64,000 nucleotides of DNA from SMWC01 sp963581225 (GCA_963581225.1 CAUZMW010000001.1:7672-71671); one strand, 5' to 3'. Shown: positions 1 through 9,861, counted from the stretch's first letter. The notes: generated by a model from the sequence alone, not told the origin. Program-made: numbers and translations.

Positions 1-2582
1 CAATCATCGCGACCAACCTCTGGTACCACGTCGGCTCCAAGAATGAGAACCCGGGCAAGACTGGCTTCGCCCATTTATTCGAACATCTGATGTTCAACGG
101 CACAGAGAATTACGACGACGAGTATTTCGGGCCGTTCCAGGAAGTGGGCGCGACGAACATGAACGGCACAACCAATACAGACCGGACGAACTACTACCAG
201 ACCGTGCCCACGTCGGCGCTCGATCTCGCGCTGTGGATGGAGTCGGACCGTATGGGCCACCTGTTGGGTGTTATCACTCAGGAAAGGCTCGATGAACAAC
301 GCGGCGTCGTCCAGAACGAGAAACGCCAGGGCGAAAATCAACCGTACGGCAAAGCGTTCGACTACATCACCGCGAATGTATTCCCCCCGGGGCACCCGTA
401 TTCGTGGACAACGATCGGTTCGATGGAAGATCTCAACGCGGCCAGCCTGGAGGACGTCCAGGAGTGGTTTGCCACCTACTACGGTCCGAACAACGCCACG
501 CTGGTCTTGGCCGGCGACATCGATGTCGCTACGGCCAGAGAGAAAACCGAGCTCTACTTCGGCGATATCCCACCCGGGCCACCGCTGGCACGGCTGGAGA
601 CCTGGATCCCGACGATCCTCCACGACCGCCGTATGGTCGTGGAGGATCGCGTTCCACAGGCACGCATCTACAAGACCTGGTCCGCGCCTGAATGGGGAAG
701 TCTCGACTCCGAGTGGCTGTCGCTCGCCGGCTCGATCCTCGGCGACGGTAGAAATTCACGTCTCTATCAGCGCCTCGTCTATGACGAGCAGATCGCGACC
801 GACGTCGGCGTTTATGCGCTATCGGACGAGATTGCCGGTAGCTTCTTGGTCTATGCGACGGCCCAGCCGGGTCAGGATCTGGCCGAAGTCGAGAGATTGC
901 TCGATGAGGAACTCGCGCGATTTCTCGAAGACGGACCGAGCCGCAAGGAGCTATCGCGAGTCGTGACAGAGACGCGGGCGAGTTTTATTCGGGTAATGGA
1001 GCGCATCAGTGGCAAAGCCAGCATCCTCGTTGAGGGAGCCGTATTCGGTGGCCGGCCGGATGCGTATCAGGACTCGCTTGCGATTATGGACAGCGCCGAG
1101 CCCGGCGATCTTCGCGACGCGGCACGTGTATGGCTGTCCCAGCCTGCATTTACGCTCGAGATACATCCGTTCGCAGGTAACCTCGTGGCGTCGGCGGAGG
1201 CAGCCGACCGCTCGTCACTACCGTTCCCGGAAACGTTCCCGCAGGCCGAGTTCCCGGAATTGCAGATCGGTGAACTGTCTAACGGCATTCGCGTGATCGT
1301 CGCGACCCGCGATGCGGTACCGGTCATTCATATGAGCCTGCAAGTGGACTCAGGCTACGCCGCCGATCAATTCTCCAAACCCGGCGCAGCGGGACTGACG
1401 ATCGACATGCTGGAAGAGGGCACCACCAGCCGCGATGCGTTAGAGATCAGCGAGGAACTCGCCGAGCTCGGTGCGGACCTGCGAACCGGAGCCAACCTGG
1501 ACTACGCGTTCGTCAGCCTGTCAGCGTTGACGGAAAATCTCGAAGCGTCGATGGATATCTACGGTGATGTGATTCTTAACCCAGCGTTCCCGCAGTCCGG
1601 ACTCGATCGCCTGAAGAGATTAACTATCGCCGCTATCCAGCGCGAGAAGACGACACCCGTCAGCATGGCGCTGCGAATATTCCCGCAACTCATCTACGGT
1701 GAAGGCCACGCTTACTCTCTGCCGATGACCGGATCAGGCACCGAGGCCTCGATCAACGCATTAGAGACTGCTGACTTGGTCGACTTTCACTCGACCTGGT
1801 TCCGGCCGAATAACGCGACGATGATCGTCGTCGGCGATACAAATCTGGCGGAAATAACCCCACACCTGGAAGCATTGTTCGAGGACTGGGCGCCGAGCGA
1901 CATCCCGGAGAAGACCATCCCGGCCGTGACGCTCCCGGAGCAAACGAGAGTCGTCCTGATCGACCGGCCCGGGTCGGAGCAGAGCTTCATCATCGCCGGC
2001 CATATCATGACCCCGAAGTCCGACGAGCGTGAACTCGCGATTCAGTCCATGAACTTTAGCTTCGGCGGCAGTTTCACCTCCCGCGTCAATATGAATCTGC
2101 GCGAGGATAAGGCGTGGTCCTACGGTGTCCGCTCCGTCATCATCGACACGATGAGACAGCGCCCGTTCATTACTTATGCGCCGGTCCAGACCGACAAGAC
2201 GGCCGCGTCGATGCTCGAACTCGACCGTGAATTTCGTGAGATCAGAACCAGCCGCCCCATCAGTGAAGAAGAGGTTAACACGAGCAAGCGCCAGGACACG
2301 CTGAGACTCCCAGGCCGCTGGGAGACTGCACGCGCGGTCATGAACGACATCGCCGAGATCGTGCGCTTCGGACTGCCGGAGGACTACTGGCGCGGATACG
2401 CGGATCTCGTGGCAGCCGTGGACGTTGCTGAGGTTAATGCCGCCGCGCGGGACCTCCTCGCGCCGGACAGCCTGACCTGGGTGGTCGTCGGCGATCTGGC
2501 GTTAATTGAAGCCGATATCCGCGCGCTCAACCTCGGCCCCATCGAACTCATGGATGCTGACGGCAATCTGCTGGGCAATTGA
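1..2582 (+). CDS. M16 family zinc metallopeptidase, two-domain (5' truncated by window)
   Basis: Zinc endopeptidase of the insulinase/pitrilysin family, expected in the periplasm and degrading peptides. The reading frame is open from base 3, so the true start lies upstream of the window. The inverted zinc motif HxxEH is visible as HLFEH at bases 72-86, followed by the downstream Glu region. A second M16 domain begins near base 1250 (ELSNGIRVIVATRD) and lacks HxxEH. It carries the R/Y substrate-binding element typical of the inactive half (LREDKAWSYGVRS, about 2097-2135). Known for the family: the active and inactive halves form a clam-shell. The ABC exporter genes that follow start 55 bp downstream on the same strand, so co-transcription is possible. 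The signal peptide cannot be seen because the N-terminus is missing. Confidence 0.93.
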   Translation, partial: IIATNLWYHVGSKNENPGKTGFAHLFEHLMFNGTENYDDEYFGPFQEVGATNMNGTTNTDRTNYYQTVPTSALDLALWMESDRMGHLLGVITQERLDEQRGVVQNEKRQGENQPYGKAFDYITANVFPPGHPYSWTTIGSMEDLNAASLEDVQEWFATYYGPNNATLVLAGDIDVATAREKTELYFGDIPPGPPLARLETWIPTILHDRRMVVEDRVPQARIYKTWSAPEWGSLDSEWLSLAGSILGDGRNSRLYQRLVYDEQIATDVGVYALSDEIAGSFLVYATAQPGQDLAEVERLLDEELARFLEDGPSRKELSRVVTETRASFIRVMERISGKASILVEGAVFGGRPDAYQDSLAIMDSAEPGDLRDAARVWLSQPAFTLEIHPFAGNLVASAEAADRSSLPFPETFPQAEFPELQIGELSNGIRVIVATRDAVPVIHMSLQVDSGYAADQFSKPGAAGLTIDMLEEGTTSRDALEISEELAELGADLRTGANLDYAFVSLSALTENLEASMDIYGDVILNPAFPQSGLDRLKRLTIAAIQREKTTPVSMALRIFPQLIYGEGHAYSLPMTGSGTEASINALETADLVDFHSTWFRPNNATMIVVGDTNLAEITPHLEALFEDWAPSDIPEKTIPAVTLPEQTRVVLIDRPGSEQSFIIAGHIMTPKSDERELAIQSMNFSFGGSFTSRVNMNLREDKAWSYGVRSVIIDTMRQRPFITYAPVQTDKTAASMLELDREFREIRTSRPISEEEVNTSKRQDTLRLPGRWETARAVMNDIAEIVRFGLPEDYWRGYADLVAAVDVAEVNAAARDLLAPDSLTWVVVGDLALIEADIRALNLGPIELMDADGNLLGN

Positions 2583-2637
2583 CCGAAGAATCGCGACCGG
2601 GCGATGGGCCGCGACTAACGAGAGAACAGGAGTAGCG

Positions 2638-3573
2638 ATGATCAACTGCCAGAATTTGACCAAACGTTATGGTCCACTGCTCGCAGTTGATGACTTGAGC
2701 TTTCAGGTGGCGCCGGGAGAAGTCCTCGGCTTCCTTGGGCCCAACGGTGCCGGCAAAAGCACGACGATGAGAATCCTTGCTGGCTTCCTTCCGGCGACAT
2801 CGGGCAGCGCGACAGTCTGCGGATTCGATGTGGACACGCACGGTACGGCTGCCAAACGCCGTATCGGCTATCTCCCAGAGGGCGCGCCGAGCTATCCGGA
2901 GATGTCGCCACGATCGTTTCTTGAATTTGTCGCCGACGTCAGAGAGCTCAAAGGAACTCACCGAGCGAACCGCCTCGCTGAGGTCTATGGACTCCTGCAT
3001 CTAGAGCCGGTGCTGGAGCAGACGATCGATACGCTATCCAAGGGTTATAAACGTCGAGTCGGGCTGGCCCAGGCGATCTTGCACGACCCCGAAGTCCTGA
3101 TCCTGGATGAGCCGACCGATGGCCTCGACCCGAATCAGAAACATGAGGTGCGTCAGCTCATCAATCAGATGTCGCAGAACAAGATCATCGTGATCTCTAC
3201 GCATCTGCTCGAAGAAGTCGACGCGGTATGCAATCGCGCGATTATCATCGCCCACGGTCGAATCCTTGCCGACGACACACCTGAGAAACTCGAAGCACGC
3301 TCTCGATTCCACAACGCCGTGTCGTTGAAACTCGTCAATCGCTCGCAACTCGATGAAGTACGCGGCGGTATTGCGGCCTTGTCGGAGGTCGATGCGATCG
3401 AGATTGACAGCCACTCGGAACGACTCACGGCATTCCCGGCAGACGGTCAAATGCCGTTGGGCGCCATCACCGAACTCGCCACCGCCAAGGGTTGGGACTT
3501 CTCCGAGCTTCATCTCGAGTCGGGCCGCCTGGATGAAGTCTTCCGCACGATCACCGGCGGAGCCAGCGCATGA
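2638..3573 (+). CDS. ABC transporter ATP-binding protein, GldA-like
   Basis: Cytoplasmic ATPase of an ABC-2 type exporter, 311 aa. Walker A GPNGAGKST is at residues 34-42, the signature is LSKGYKRRVGLAQA, Walker B is VLILDEPTDGLDP and the H-loop is STHLLEEV. The open frame runs back to 2506, but I start at the ATG at 2638. It follows the motif ACAGGAG, and translation from there begins at the family-typical first strand (MINCQNLTKRYG). The gene overlaps the permease gene by 4 bp (ATGA), so the two are translationally coupled. The neighbours (permease, GldG-like protein, DUF4340 protein) match the gliding-type gldA/F/G arrangement, which is also common in bacteria that do not glide. The substrate is unknown. 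Confidence 0.93.
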   Translation: MINCQNLTKRYGPLLAVDDLSFQVAPGEVLGFLGPNGAGKSTTMRILAGFLPATSGSATVCGFDVDTHGTAAKRRIGYLPEGAPSYPEMSPRSFLEFVADVRELKGTHRANRLAEVYGLLHLEPVLEQTIDTLSKGYKRRVGLAQAILHDPEVLILDEPTDGLDPNQKHEVRQLINQMSQNKIIVISTHLLEEVDAVCNRAIIIAHGRILADDTPEKLEARSRFHNAVSLKLVNRSQLDEVRGGIAALSEVDAIEIDSHSERLTAFPADGQMPLGAITELATAKGWDFSELHLESGRLDEVFRTITGGASA

Positions 3574-4304
3574 ACGCCATGCTGGCAATCATGCGCCGCG
3601 AGCTCAGGAGTTACTTCCTGACGCCGGTCGCCTATGTCTTCATCGTGATCTTTCTTGTCTTGACGAGCACGTTTACTTTTTATCTTGGTGGGTTCTACGA
3701 GCGCGGCCAGGCGGATCTAGCGCCGTTTTTCAATTTTCATCCCTGGCTCTATCTGTTTCTGGTGCCCGCATTGAGCATGCGCCTGTGGGCAGAGGAACGT
3801 AAGTCCGGCAGTATCGAGTTGCTGATGACACTCCCGGTCGAGATCTGGCAGGCCGTTACCGGCAAATTTCTGGCTGCCTGGGCGTTTACCGGACTGGCAC
3901 TCGCCCTGACATTTCCGATCTGGATTACTGTTAACTACCTTGGCGATCCTGACAACGGCGTGATAATTGCCGCGTATATCGGCAGCCTGTTGATGGCGGG
4001 CGGCTTTCTGGCGGTCGGTTCCTGCATTTCCGCGGCGACGAAAAATCAGGTCATTGCATTCATTCTCGCCGTCGTCGCCTGTTTCCTGCTTCTGCTCGCC
4101 GGGTTTCCCCTGGTATTGGACATCTTTTCCGCCTGGGCGCCGCAGGCGTTGGTGGACGCGATCGCAAGCCTGAGCTTCCTGACGCACTTCTCGAGTATCA
4201 GCAAAGGCGTCATCGATCTTCGGGATCTCGTCTACTTCGGCCTGTTGATCGGCGTCATGTTGTACGCCAACTCGATCGTCCTACAATTAAAGAAGGCGGA
4301 TTGA
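3570..4304 (+). CDS. ABC-2 type permease, GldF-like
   Basis: Inner-membrane permease of 244 aa with about six hydrophobic segments. The first is at residues 18-38 and the last at about 222-238. The segment RLWAEERKSGSIELLMTLP after the second helix is the usual ABC-2 cytoplasmic coupling element. Its start codon overlaps the stop of the ATPase gene, and the GldG-like gene begins 7 bp after its stop. It should form the membrane channel for the ATPase encoded upstream. The match to the GldF/NosY-like ABC-2 group is by pattern; the cargo cannot be read from the sequence. Confidence 0.9.
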   Translation: MNAMLAIMRRELRSYFLTPVAYVFIVIFLVLTSTFTFYLGGFYERGQADLAPFFNFHPWLYLFLVPALSMRLWAEERKSGSIELLMTLPVEIWQAVTGKFLAAWAFTGLALALTFPIWITVNYLGDPDNGVIIAAYIGSLLMAGGFLAVGSCISAATKNQVIAFILAVVACFLLLLAGFPLVLDIFSAWAPQALVDAIASLSFLTHFSSISKGVIDLRDLVYFGLLIGVMLYANSIVLQLKKAD

Positions 4305-4311
4305 CAATCTC

Positions 4312-6213
4312 GTGACTACGCAACAACAAAGACGAGTCGGGTTGATGTCCTTGGGCCTGCTGGGGCTCACTTTCATCGCAGCCTTGATCGCGAGCAACAC
4401 GCTGCTCCGGGGAATGCGTATCGACCTGACCGAGGCCAATCTCTACACGATATCAACCGGGACGATAGAACTGCTCGAGTCGATAGACGAGCCGATCAAC
4501 CTCTATCTCTTCTTCTCCGATGATGAGACCGCGGATATTCCGTTCTTAAGAAGTTACGCGACGCGCGTTCGGGAGACCCTGGAGGAGTTCGCCAGAGTCG
4601 CCGACGGCAGAATCATCGTGCATATCATCGACCCGGCGCCGTTCTCGGAGGATGAAGATCGCGCGTCACAGTTCGGACTCGAATCAATCAGCCTGGGTCC
4701 ATTGGGACAATCCGTCTACTTCGGACTCGCCGGCACGAACAGCGTCGGCGACGAGGACACGATCCCGTTCCTACAGCCGGAGAAGGAAACATTCCTCGAG
4801 TACGATCTCGCGAAACTCATTTACAACCTCGCCAATCCAGATAAGACAGTCGTAGGCCTGCTCGCAGGTGTCGCGATGACCGCAGGCTTCGATCCGCAGA
4901 CCCAACAGATCACGCAACCGTGGGTGATCATGACTCAGGGGCGGCAGCTTTTTGAGATTCGCGAGTTGACCCCAGGCATGGCGCAGATCGATGCAGATAT
5001 CGGCGTGCTGTGGATCGTCCATCCGCGGGGACTGGATGAGACGACACTCTATGCGATCGACCAGTTCGTACTCCGCGGCGGCCGGGCGCTGATATTCGTC
5101 GATCCGTTCGCCGAGATCGACATGTCGACGACCGACCCGGCCACGATGGCTGCGGGTAGCCCCTCCGATCTCGGGCCGCTGTTCGCAGCTTGGGGAATCG
5201 AGTACTCGACTGAGAATACCGTCGCGGACGTTCGCTACGCGTTAAGCGTCAACGCCGGCCCGGGTTCGCGACCTATCCGCCATATCGGGCTGTTGGGCCT
5301 GGATGAGCTCGCCATGAGCACCGACGACATCGTCACTTCCGGGTTGGCGTCGATCAACCTGGGTACCGCCGGAAGTTTTAGCGTCGCCGACGGAAGCGAC
5401 ACGACACTCGTGCCGTTACTCACCTCGAGCACATCCGCCGGAACGTTGCCGACGATACAATTCCAGTTCCTGTCCGATCCTGCTGCTCTGCTCGATGGCT
5501 TTATACCCAGCGGTGAAACCTACGTGCTCGCGGCCCGGCTTGAGGGTGCGCTTACGTCGGCTTTTCCGGACGGGCCGCCGGCTGCCGACGCGGACTCGGA
5601 GGACGAAGCAGCGGACCAGACAGAACTAGCATTGCCTGCACACCTGACATCGACGGACTCGGCAAACATCATCCTGGTCGGCGATGTCGACATACTGAGC
5701 GACCGGCTCTGGGCACAGAGTCAGAACTTCTTTGGGCAACAGCTGATTACGGCATTCGCGAACAACGGCGATTTTGTCATCAACGCGCTGGACAACCTCT
5801 CCGGAAGTGCCGCCTTGATCGGTATCCGGTCTCGCGCCAGCTTCTCGCGGCCATTCACGCGGGTCGATGACCTGCGTCGCGTCGCCGAAGCCGAATTCCG
5901 GGAAACGGAGCAACGCTTGCAAGCCGAGCTCGCGGAAACGGAGCAGCGGCTGGGAGAACTACAGACTGCTCGGAGCGACGTCGGATCCTTGCTCATGAGC
6001 GACGAACAGCAGGTGGAAATCGAGCGTTTCCTCGATCAACAGGTTCGCATTCGCCAGGAACTCAGAGCCGTACAGCGCAACCTCGACGTGAGCATCGAGC
6101 AACTCGGGACGAGGCTGAAGATCGTCAACGTCGGTCTCGTGCCGTTCTTGCTCACGGTCCTCGCGTTGCTATTCGTCTTCTATCGACGCCGCGAAGCGAA
6201 GACAACGCCATGA
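4312..6213 (+). CDS. GldG-family ABC auxiliary membrane protein
   Basis: 633 aa protein of the GldG/ABC_transp_aux type. It has an N-terminal membrane segment at about residues 12-32, a large extracytoplasmic domain, and an acidic linker near residues 420-440. A Glu/Gln-rich coiled coil with a partly repeated unit (ETEQRLQAELAETEQRLGEL) lies at about 535-600, followed by a C-terminal membrane segment before a short RRR tail. I chose the GTG start at 4312, 7 bp after the permease stop; no ATG fits better. The 3' end overlaps the next gene by 4 bp. Known for the family: GldG partners GldA/GldF, but its biochemical role is not established. Confidence 0.88.
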   Translation: MTTQQQRRVGLMSLGLLGLTFIAALIASNTLLRGMRIDLTEANLYTISTGTIELLESIDEPINLYLFFSDDETADIPFLRSYATRVRETLEEFARVADGRIIVHIIDPAPFSEDEDRASQFGLESISLGPLGQSVYFGLAGTNSVGDEDTIPFLQPEKETFLEYDLAKLIYNLANPDKTVVGLLAGVAMTAGFDPQTQQITQPWVIMTQGRQLFEIRELTPGMAQIDADIGVLWIVHPRGLDETTLYAIDQFVLRGGRALIFVDPFAEIDMSTTDPATMAAGSPSDLGPLFAAWGIEYSTENTVADVRYALSVNAGPGSRPIRHIGLLGLDELAMSTDDIVTSGLASINLGTAGSFSVADGSDTTLVPLLTSSTSAGTLPTIQFQFLSDPAALLDGFIPSGETYVLAARLEGALTSAFPDGPPAADADSEDEAADQTELALPAHLTSTDSANIILVGDVDILSDRLWAQSQNFFGQQLITAFANNGDFVINALDNLSGSAALIGIRSRASFSRPFTRVDDLRRVAEAEFRETEQRLQAELAETEQRLGELQTARSDVGSLLMSDEQQVEIERFLDQQVRIRQELRAVQRNLDVSIEQLGTRLKIVNVGLVPFLLTVLALLFVFYRRREAKTTP

Positions 6214-7241
6214 ACAACCGGACGATAATATGGCTCGCAGGCGCGCTCGTCATATTGGCGATACTCGCCATGATCGGGCAGCGGGGACAACAACCGCAAA
6301 CTCAGAGCGGCAACATGTTTCTGCCGGGTCTTCTGGAGTCGCTCGACGATGTCCGGCGAGTAGAAATTGTCGGCGCGGGCGAAGAGCGTTTAGCGACGCT
6401 AGAGCGAAACGACTCTGGGTGGACGGTCCTGGAGAGAGGCGGATATCCCGCCGATCTCACGAAGACCCGCCATGCGCTTCTCAGCCTCGCGGAAACGCAG
6501 ATCCTGGAGGCCAAGACCGCCAATCCGGCGCTTCATGATCGCTTAGGCCTGGAAGCGATCACCTCAGACACGGCCGGCGGAATCGCCGTCGAGCTCATCG
6601 GCCTGGCCGAACCCGTCCGGATCATCGTCGGCGATGCCGAGGGCGACTATCAACGCTATGTCCGCCGCCAAGGTGAAGACCAGACCTATCTGATCAACAG
6701 AGATCCCGAACTCGCTACGTCGGCTGTCGATTGGCTCGATACCGAGATCATCAACGTTGACGGGGAACGAATTCAGCACGTGACCGTGAGCCGTTCGGAC
6801 GGCGAGCCACTCATCGTATCGAAGGCTGTCCGTGGGCAAGCTAACTTCACGGTCGAGAATATTCCGGAGGGTCGTAAGATACGCTACGACAGTATCGCCA
6901 ATGTGATGGGCAATATTCTCGAGAGCTTGACGCTCGACGATGTCGAGCCCCTGACCGAGACGACCGATGAGGTCATCGTTACCGAATTCCGCACCTTCGA
7001 CGGGCTCGTCATCACCGCGCGCTCCCTGGAACGCGACGATAGTGCCTGGGCGAGCTTCGCCTCGGCCGTAGACCCCACGCTACCGCCGGAGTCCGAGCAA
7101 ACCCGCGCCGACGCCGCAGTAGAGGCGACGGAAATTAACGAACGTGTTCAGGGCTGGCGGTACCAGATCGCGACATACAAGTTCGATCAGCTGACGCGCG
7201 AGATAGCCGACCTGCTGCAGGACGTCGAGACCGAGGAATAA
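6210..7241 (+). CDS. DUF4340 domain protein, membrane-anchored
   Basis: 343 aa protein with one N-terminal membrane anchor (residues 4-23) and a predicted periplasmic body built of repeated beta-rich units, as in DUF4340 proteins. It overlaps the GldG-like gene by 4 bp and is the last gene of the exporter cluster, so it is probably an accessory subunit on the periplasmic side. Members of this family are regularly encoded after GldA/F/G-like sets; their biochemical function is unknown. The stop codon TAA abuts a REP palindrome. Confidence 0.86.
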   Translation: MNNRTIIWLAGALVILAILAMIGQRGQQPQTQSGNMFLPGLLESLDDVRRVEIVGAGEERLATLERNDSGWTVLERGGYPADLTKTRHALLSLAETQILEAKTANPALHDRLGLEAITSDTAGGIAVELIGLAEPVRIIVGDAEGDYQRYVRRQGEDQTYLINRDPELATSAVDWLDTEIINVDGERIQHVTVSRSDGEPLIVSKAVRGQANFTVENIPEGRKIRYDSIANVMGNILESLTLDDVEPLTETTDEVIVTEFRTFDGLVITARSLERDDSAWASFASAVDPTLPPESEQTRADAAVEATEINERVQGWRYQIATYKFDQLTREIADLLQDVETEE

Positions 7242-7266
7242 TCGCGACGAGTCCGTCGCTCCAACA
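7241..7266. repeat. REP palindrome copy 1
   Basis: ATCGCGACGAGTCCGTCGCT and then CCAACA. This is one unit of the dispersed REP family seen at seven other places in the window (consensus about ATCGCGACGAGGCCGTCGCTCCTACA). The unit is itself an imperfect inverted repeat (GCGACGAG/CCGTCGC). It begins on the last base of the upstream stop codon and is followed after 2 bp by a second, unrelated palindrome family. Confidence 0.8.
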
Positions 7267-7268
7267 GA

Positions 7269-7376
7269 TACGGGGACGGTCTACCTAACTCGTAAAAGGT
7301 TCCGGGGTTATTTTCTCGCGACAGTGGACCACATGCCAGCTGCTCTAACAGAAAATAAACCCGGAACCTTTTACGA
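7269..7376. repeat. Composite palindrome with TACGGGGACGGTCTAC end
   Basis: The element starts with TACGGGGACGGTCTACCTAA. It then has a 27-nt inverted repeat with a single mismatch: arm 1 at 7290-7316 (TCGTAAAAGGTTCCGGG...) and arm 2 at 7350-7376, with a 33-nt spacer. The leading motif recurs at 34970-35041 as both arms of another hairpin, so the two loci belong to one repeat family. Such motifs resemble sequences mobilised by REP-associated Y1 transposases (inference); no transposase gene is present here. Confidence 0.8.
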
Positions 7377-7383
7377 ACAGATG

Positions 7384-7568
7384 CTACCAAGCCTTAACGG
7401 CTAAACCAGCGATGATCAGCCCGAGCCCTGCAGCGCTGATCAGACCCGCAAGCCACCAGAACTGCATCGGCGAGAGTTCTCGGCACGCTGACGGAAGGCG
7501 TGGTAACCCTCCGTCAGCGTGAGAAGGCCGAAGCTGATCAGCGTCCAGCCAAGTATTTCGAACAGCAT
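7384..7568 (-). pseudogene. Small two-helix membrane protein, frameshifted
   Basis: Two overlapping short frames on the minus strand look like halves of one protein of about 60 aa. The first runs from ATG 7568 to a stop at 7440 and encodes a hydrophobic segment (MLFEILGWTLISFGLL) plus a basic linker. The second, in another frame, runs from about 7467 to the stop at 7384 and encodes a second hydrophobic segment (WWLAGLISAAGLGLIIAGLA). Joining them near 7465-7470 gives a plausible two-helix protein. Alternatively these are two tiny overlapping genes. I do not recognise the family. The gene downstream of a second broken gene on the same strand, it lies 2 bp beyond that gene's end. Confidence 0.4.
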
Positions 7569-7570
7569 GC

Positions 7571-8156
7571 CTACTCGAGCCTTAACTGGCGCCGTAAGGC
7601 CCGCTGCAATCTGAAACTCGCCTGTAGCCCGGCGTAGTAAGAATTCCCTATATCGGGATCGGCTCCGCTCAGATAGTAGTTGCGCGGTATGACCGGTAAT
7701 CCCGTAGCTGGGGCTCCGCGCCGAATCTGCATATCGATCAAGTGTTGCTCCCTGACGCTATCTTCCATCGGAAACGCATCCATAATTTCATCCGGCGTAC
7801 ATTCCGAACACAGTTGGAAGTCGCGCGTCATACTTCGCGCAATGTCCTCGAGCGATTCGCACAAGTACTCTCCCGAGAAACAGTATATCTCCGCCGTCAC
7901 CTTCATCACGGCCTCGATATGCTCGCATACGCCCGTGGCAAATCTCCTGCCTCCCAGACCGCCGACCGCCATTCCTGCACCTATAGAGCCCCGCAGATAT
8001 CCAGTTGGTTATCGGGCCGATGTTACGAATGAGTTCGTAGACCGAAGCGCCACCGGCAAAGCCACCGACGATATCGGCAATCGTTGTACAACCCTGCGCA
8101 GACGCGTTCGAACTCCATGATGCGGCACAGAGAACCAAAGCTGCAATCCTTTGCAT
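7571..8156 (-). pseudogene. Exported protein of unknown function, frameshifted
   Basis: The frame starting at 8156 encodes a signal peptide (MQRIAALVLCAASWSSNASAQG) and a glycine-rich hydrophobic stretch up to about base 8005. The protein-like sequence then continues in a different frame (GSIGAGMAVGGLGGRR and on to the stop at 7571). A one-base change around 8000-8010 would join them into a protein of about 190 aa. The second half has four Cys residues and a C-terminus rich in Arg and Leu. Family not recognised. This is either a real pseudogene or an indel error. Confidence 0.5.
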
Positions 8157-8310
8157 GATTCTTCCCCTGATTAAGTTGATCTACTCCACGTAGCTCAACC
8201 TAATCATCCGTCCGTGACTCAGCCATCGCCGAATCGAGCGCGTTCCACCGGATTTGCCGGCTGCCCCGGATGGAGTAACCTCTAGCGAGTCGACTTCGTG
8301 ACACGCGACC

Positions 8311-9861
8311 ATGACAAAACTCGAACCACGTCCCTTGGCATCCGCCTACGCGGAACGGATTCGGCACGCTCGCGTATACGACGTGGCGATCGAATCGCCG
8401 TTGGATCCGGCGCCACGACTGTCGGAACGACTAAGCAACACCATCTTGTTCAAACGCGAAGATCTGCAACCAATCTTCTCGTTCAAGCTGCGAGGAGCAT
8501 TCAATAAGCTCGCGCATCTACCGAGAGAAGCGCTCCAGAGGGGCGTCATCTGTAGCTCCGCGGGTAACCACGCGCAGGGCGTTGCCTTGGCCGCGCAGCG
8601 ACATGGTGTCCGTGCCGTCGTCGTGATGCCGAAGACGACGCCGTCCATAAAGATAGAGGCGGTGGAGGCGTTGGGAGGCGAGGTAATTCTCGAAGGTGAC
8701 AGCTATGACGATGCGAACGCTTACGCGATTAAACTCGCGGCCCAGCAAGATCTGACTATCGTCCATCCATTTAGCGACCCTGATGTTATCGCCGGCCAAG
8801 GCACCATCGCCGTGGAACTGCTCGAACAGTCGAACGGCGTGCCGGACGCAGTCTTCGTGCCGATCGGCGGTGGCGGTCTCATCGCGGGAATCGGCTCTTA
8901 CATCAAACATCACCATCCGGAGATAAAAATCATCGGCGTCGAGCCCGTGGACTGCGCCAGCATGCACGAATCCTTCCGAGCCGGTGAAGTGGTGACACTC
9001 GATCACATCGGCACGTTCGCAGACGGCGCCGCCGTGAAACGTGTCAGCGAGGAGACTTTTCGCATCGCCCTCGAGGTTGTGGATCACATCGTCCTCGTCA
9101 ACACGGACGAGATCTGTGCGGCGATCAAGGATGTGTTCGAAGACAGCCGGGTGATTCTGGAACCCGCTGGCGCGCTCGCCGTCGCGGGCTTAAAACGCTA
9201 TGTGGAAACGGAGGGATGCCGTGATCAGACGCTCGTTACGCTGAACTGCGGCGCCAACATGAACTTCGACCGGTTGCGACATGTCTCCGAGCGCGCCGAA
9301 CTTGGCGAACATCGAGAAGCACTGATCGCGGTCGAACTTCCGGAGCGTCCCGGTGCATTTCTAGATTTCTGCGGGACGATCGGGGCTCGCAATATTACCG
9401 AGTTCAATTATCGCTACGCGGCCGGAGACACGGCACGTGTCTTCGCCGGCATCGGCTTGAGCAGTGGCCGGAAGGAAGCCGAGACACTGATCAGCGCACT
9501 TGAGGCAAAAGGCTATCCGGTGCTGGACCTGACCGATAACGAGCTCGCGAAACTCCACGTCCGGCATATGGTCGGCGGACGCGTCGCATCGCTTGAAGAT
9601 GAGGTCCTGTATAGATTCGAATTTCCGGAGCGGCCGGGCGCCCTGCTGAAATTTCTCCAGGCGGTTGGGACCCGTTGGAATATCAGCCTGTTTCACTATC
9701 GCAATCACGGCTCGGATTTCGGCCGCGTCCTCGCGGGCATCCAGCTGCCTGAGGGCGACCGCGACAACTTCTCCAGCCATCTGGACGGCCTGGGCTATGC
9801 CTACTGGAACGAGACCGATAACCCTGCGTACCAGCTCTTTCTAAGCTCCGACGACGGCTAG
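8311..9861 (+). CDS. ilvA: Threonine ammonia-lyase, biosynthetic
   Basis: PLP-dependent enzyme that converts L-threonine to 2-oxobutanoate and ammonia, the committed step of isoleucine synthesis; cytosolic. At 516 aa it matches the E. coli IlvA length. The PLP lysine is in SFKLRGAFNK (Lys59), the serine-rich substrate loop is SSAGNHAQG, and the phosphate-binding glycine loop is PIGGGGLIAG. Two ACT-like regulatory domains follow (both begin with a PERPGA... motif, near residues 345 and 435), so isoleucine feedback is expected. The ATG at 8311 is used; no clear Shine-Dalgarno sequence precedes it. It stands alone between broken genes and the catabolic island. Confidence 0.96.
   Translation: MTKLEPRPLASAYAERIRHARVYDVAIESPLDPAPRLSERLSNTILFKREDLQPIFSFKLRGAFNKLAHLPREALQRGVICSSAGNHAQGVALAAQRHGVRAVVVMPKTTPSIKIEAVEALGGEVILEGDSYDDANAYAIKLAAQQDLTIVHPFSDPDVIAGQGTIAVELLEQSNGVPDAVFVPIGGGGLIAGIGSYIKHHHPEIKIIGVEPVDCASMHESFRAGEVVTLDHIGTFADGAAVKRVSEETFRIALEVVDHIVLVNTDEICAAIKDVFEDSRVILEPAGALAVAGLKRYVETEGCRDQTLVTLNCGANMNFDRLRHVSERAELGEHREALIAVELPERPGAFLDFCGTIGARNITEFNYRYAAGDTARVFAGIGLSSGRKEAETLISALEAKGYPVLDLTDNELAKLHVRHMVGGRVASLEDEVLYRFEFPERPGALLKFLQAVGTRWNISLFHYRNHGSDFGRVLAGIQLPEGDRDNFSSHLDGLGYAYWNETDNPAYQLFLSSDDG

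Noticed and set aside
2586..2616. Additional REP copy upstream of the ABC ATPase gene
   Set aside because: It has CGCGAC at both ends but lacks the central GAGGCC/GGCC palindrome and the CTCCTACA end of the family.
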